Source: Costus lasius (Eukaryota; Streptophyta; Magnoliopsida; Zingiberales; Costaceae). From it: a DNA stretch of 64,000 bases. The notes below the pieces were generated by a model. It was not told the DNA's origin, made no database searches, and worked only from the letters and a program-made list of their open reading frames with translations. The stretch lies in the NCBI GenBank assembly GCA_027563935.2, contig CM050446.2, forward strand, positions 130,361,608 to 130,425,607, in the 5' to 3' direction. How positions within the stretch are numbered: position 1 is the stretch's first letter; each line of letters opens with the position of its first letter. Shown in pieces: positions 60,271 through 64,000 of the stretch. The translations under genes and the position numbers were made by a program.

Positions 60271-62339
60271 CTATATCAAGGATTCAGTAATATCCTTATG
60301 CTCAGCTTCTCTAAAATCAGGGAGGCCAGAGTTCAAGGAGAACTTCAATAATCTTTTCTTTTCTGCATATTTCAGACAGGGCTGCAAGACAAACCCTATA
60401 AGCATCGCTAGAATGCTTATAATCACGACTTTGAAAGAAGCAAGGGCCAAAACCACACATATCAAGATAGTTGGAGGGATGATCATCAAAATGCAACCAG
60501 CAGTACCTAAAGGAACTTTGTAAGGCCGTGAGGCATTTGGATAAGTCACTCGCAGTTTTATGAAAGCTATGAACTCCAAAATCATTCCAAAACAATACAA
60601 GAAATTTTCAGCAGCAACAATTTCTTGAAAGCTCATCCATGACAACAAAATTATACCACAAGCAGAGAACAAAATTCCCATAGTGGGAGTTCCGTAGTGG
60701 GATTTCTTGCCAAAGAACTGTGGCAGCATCCCTCTTTCTGCCATTCCAAGAAGTTGATAAGAATCACTGCTCATTTCAGCAACAAACATGCCCATGTTGG
60801 ATAAAGCTGAAGCCCCTTGCACCCACCATCTCAACCATACCCCGCCAAGAATTTTAGCCACGTCTGAGAAATAACCATCCGTCCATGACTCCCTATTGAG
60901 TGGGATGGATCCTGTTCCAGCCAGGAGGGGATATAAATAGCCAACAACAACAAAGATCAGCGCATAAAACAGAGCCTTTGGGAGAGTTCTCTTTGGGTTA
61001 TGCACCTCACCAGCCAGAGTGCTTACTGAATCCCAATAATTAAGATTCCAGAAAAGCGTATTCAAAAACAAGTTCCAATCGACATTGCGTATGTCAATCA
61101 CTAACCATCTTGACGGCTTAAGTTTTGGAGCAGCTAACAATCCCATTAAAATGAAAGGAACAATGGAAAAGACTCCCAGGAATACAGATATCCATCCAAC
61201 TATGGCCAACCCTCTATAGTTCATGTATGTTAGTACAACTGTTAGTGCTAACACCGACGAAGCCCTTGGCAGTCCACCTCCCAGAGACGGCAAACCAGAC
61301 TTGAGATAGTCTAAAAAGAGAACTGGGTACAGAGCATTGTCAATGACCCCGCTAAGCCATTTCATCCAACCTTGCTGAAAACCCCAGAAAGGACCCAAAG
61401 CCGAAGAGACCCATACAACATAACCCCCATTTTCTGGGAACATGGTGCCCATCTCAGCAGTGATTAGTGCTTCTGGAATACTCCATATAAATGGGAAGAT
61501 CAGAAATCCGAGTATAGCTAGAAGCGGACCGGCAGCCTGAACACTGTCCTCTGTTCCGAACGGGCCCCCAGAAACCTCATAGAAAATGAGGAAGATTAGG
61601 GGAACGACTGAGACCTTGCTGATGTTGTCTAATTTTGGAGCTTCCTCGTCCATGATATTATGCTCTCTACCATCAAATCCCCAGTTATGAATAGATCTAC
61701 TGCTTGCAGTACTCCTCAACTTCTGCATACACGAGAACCAAGTGCTTACATGTTTTTGAAGAAGTATACTCTATAATTTGACATAGAAAGAGATCTAAAG
61801 AAATCGCTAACTGATAGAAACAAGCTATAGATATTGCAATGCATATTCTTCCTAAGATTGATTAAGAGAAAAATCGGGAATCGACATCCATATGTTAAGA
61901 TTAAAAGACAATGAAAAAGAACAAACGCTCCTGTGGTGGTTCATAGACGAACAAATACTCAGCTCATTGATGTTAACTTGATGAAAAGGAAGAGTTAGGT
62001 TCAATAGATCGTATAGACATATGTGGAAGACGAATTCCGCTCACTACAAGCTACGACTCATTTCTCTACGGACAAAATTAAAGCTACAGAAATCTAAATG
62101 AATGTCTCTACATATCAAAGCCAAAGGGATAATAGTCCTTGAAACGCAGCAGAGGAAGGGAAAAGATCTCCAATTTACTTCACCTAGGTCAAAACAAAAC
62201 GGCATCTCTATAGCAAATCTAAGAATCCAAGGAAACTGGGAGCGCATCACACTATAATCCGATAGAATAAATTCAAACGAAAAGAACAGGGGAAAAGAAC
62301 AGATTGAAGAGAAACGTTTACACAATTCCGACTCACCAT
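60271..62339 (-). CDS. Polyamine transporter (PUT/LAT family, APC superfamily)
   Basis: The main exon runs 61722 to 60271. A non-coding first exon appears to end with ATG at 62337-62339, next to GTGAGT. Splicing to the acceptor TGTATGCAG (ending 61723) gives MKLRST..., 484 aa. Without splicing, an ATG at 61728 gives MQKLRST..., 485 aa. About 12 hydrophobic segments. Family hallmarks: [61 protein letters not shown] and [19 protein letters not shown]. These match plant PUT2/OsPUT1-type proteins, which import polyamines (and paraquat) across membranes by proton-coupled transport. The whole membrane core is in one exon with no breaks, so it should be functional. Neighbouring genes give no clue to regulation. 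Confidence 0.9.
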
Positions 62340-62359
62340 CAACGGGAAGGCGTCGCAGC

Positions 62360-62371
62360 CTAGATCTTCAT
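62360..62371 (-). other. Tiny upstream ORF in the 5' leader of the transporter gene
   Basis: On the minus strand ATG AAG ATC TAG lies 20 bases before the proposed main ATG. Such short uORFs often lower translation of the main frame. It matters only if the leader starts upstream of 62371, which is not proven. Confidence 0.35.
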
Positions 62372-62639
62372 TAAACTAGATCTTTCACTCTCAACCTTGA
62401 CCTCAAATTGCAATCGAGTTACAGAGTTGCGGACTGTGGAGGACGAGAGGGGGGCGCTGATCACTAGTAGAATGAACCAAAAATCGAACCAAAAAATGCT
62501 AATCGAGGAAAGAGTAATTTTCTTCTGAAGTCACCTCAAATTTAGATAAAAAAAGGTTTAAGAAACCGTACGGTGTATGGATATGTATATACAGAAATGA
62601 CTGGCGAGATGCGCGGGTTACAGTTCTAACAAAATTTTT

Positions 62640-64000
62640 TTATATGTACATCAAATTTTTAAATATTTAAAAATTATTTTATAAAACAAAAAGATCTTGA
62701 TGAGATTCCCTATTTATTTTGGAATATATATATTATTGCATCATAATTACGAGTGCTAGCGTGCAACAGGGATAGCTCACTCATTCTTTTTTATGAGTTT
62801 TTTTTTTAAAAAAAAACTTTTTATGAGCATAAATCTTCCCTCTTTTTATTCAGACCTTTTATCTTATCGGATTAATTTTTATTCTTCAAAAAATAAATAA
62901 AAATATAATATTCAGCAAATCTATTAAGGGTCGAACATATAGATGACAGTATCTAGAACTTCTGATAGTATACTAATTGTTTTCTCTCTTTTATCGTATA
63001 AAAGATGCTGATCGCATTTACATTATATGGATTTTATTGAATTGTTTTTTTTTTCACTTAGTGGATAAACTAAAAAAATTTATTTTCTTGAGTACTTATA
63101 AATTTTGAAATATACTTTATATTTTTTAATTGACTTATTGTTAGAGAAAATTTTATTAATAGTGTGTTATTATTATGGACCTTTGTGCATTAATATATTA
63201 TACATTGCGAGTTTTTACACATTAACACGATATAATTTTAACTATTTTGAAATTAATTCTAGGAGTTCGATGAATTTATATAAAAAAAGCTTTTGTCCCT
63301 CCATCTAAGAATAGTTTTAGTTATATCTGACTGTTTAATCTAGATTTAACTTAGATAATAGCTAAAATTTTTACTAGGGCAAGTTTTAAAGCGCCTCGTT
63401 CGTTCTGACTTTTTTAACTCTCTTTTAACTAAAATTCTCAAATAAATGAAAATATTTAAATTTTTTAAAAAAATCTTAGATAAATATTTAAATAGGTCAC
63501 AGGGTTAAAATCTAATAGCGGCAAAGCACTAAGGGCTATCTAGCTCTCTTTTAAGAAGAAAGTAGTTAAAAATTTATTTGATAATAAAAGAGAAGAAAAA
63601 AAAATTAAAAAAACTATAATTTAATATTTTTATAATTTCTGCTTCTCAAAAAAAATAATTTTTATAATTTTATTTAAAATTTAAAGTAATATTATTTTAA
63701 ATAATTTAAAATTTTAATACTAAAAAATAAAATATATTATTATTTTAAATAATTTAAAATAATATATTTATTTATTATTTTAAATTTTGATAGCAGTTAA
63801 AAATTTATTAATTAAACATCTTATAAATTTTGATTATATAACACAATATAATGTAGTATAATTTGACACAATTATAAAACTGTTAATAGTGAACGGTCCT
63901 TAAATTATCCCTATAAATTTATAACTTGTTCGTCAAGTTTTAATGGCCATTACTAATTGCACTGAACTGCAATATCCATGTTTTCAGAGATCCACAGGTA
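62640..64000. other. Intergenic, AT-rich, no gene seen
   Basis: Promoter-side flank of the transporter gene, then strongly AT-rich DNA (63590-63860 is nearly all A/T). No supported coding region or RNA gene is seen to the end of the window. Confidence 0.45.

Noticed and set aside
1..64000. CRISPR arrays, bacterial operons or phage-type systems
   Set aside because: The window is plant nuclear DNA. The tandem arrays have no spacer-repeat structure and no associated proteins.

Overview
This is nuclear DNA from a flowering plant. The genes have many introns with GT-AG borders and belong to plant-specific families. AT-rich intergenic DNA is filled with nested LTR, hAT and PIF/Harbinger-type elements. 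The very GC-rich first exon of the receptor-kinase gene (8706-9417) hints at a monocot, but I cannot name the species.

Layout. 0.7-16.2 kb: three kinase-like genes in a row on the minus strand: a USP-kinase (RLCK-IX type), a pollen-receptor-like LRR kinase (PRK type, pseudokinase motifs) and an RLCK-VII kinase of the PBL17 type. 17-20 kb: an LTR with hAT-type elements next to and inside it. 20.2 kb: a small zinc-finger protein gene of the At2g23090 type, with a telo-box/site-II promoter. 20.6-41 kb: no confident gene. It holds minisatellite and repeat DNA, MITE-like elements, a 2.5-kb solo LTR with an exact target duplication, and a complete gag-only LTR retrotransposon (37178-41014). 41.6-55.2 kb: a PIA-type ankyrin-repeat gene on the plus strand, swollen by transposons. 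55.4-57.0 kb: a four-copy ~384-bp tandem array. 60.3-62.3 kb: a polyamine/amino-acid transporter (PUT/LAT) on the minus strand.

The most striking observation is in the ankyrin gene. A 3.67-kb hAT transposon, with a transposase reading frame broken by one stop codon, sits inside coding sequence, flanked by a perfect 8-bp duplication CATACAGG. The duplication plus the first base of the element make a consensus splice donor (CAG|GTAGAG) on the left and an acceptor (ACATACAG|G) on the right. Splicing there would remove the whole element and restore the ankyrin frame exactly. This is a candidate for a new intron made by a DNA transposon.

The genes do not form an operon or an obvious pathway. The three kinases are from different subfamilies, so their adjacency is probably chance. 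Exon borders were placed by eye from splice consensus and reading-frame continuity. All family assignments come from motif recognition, not a database search.
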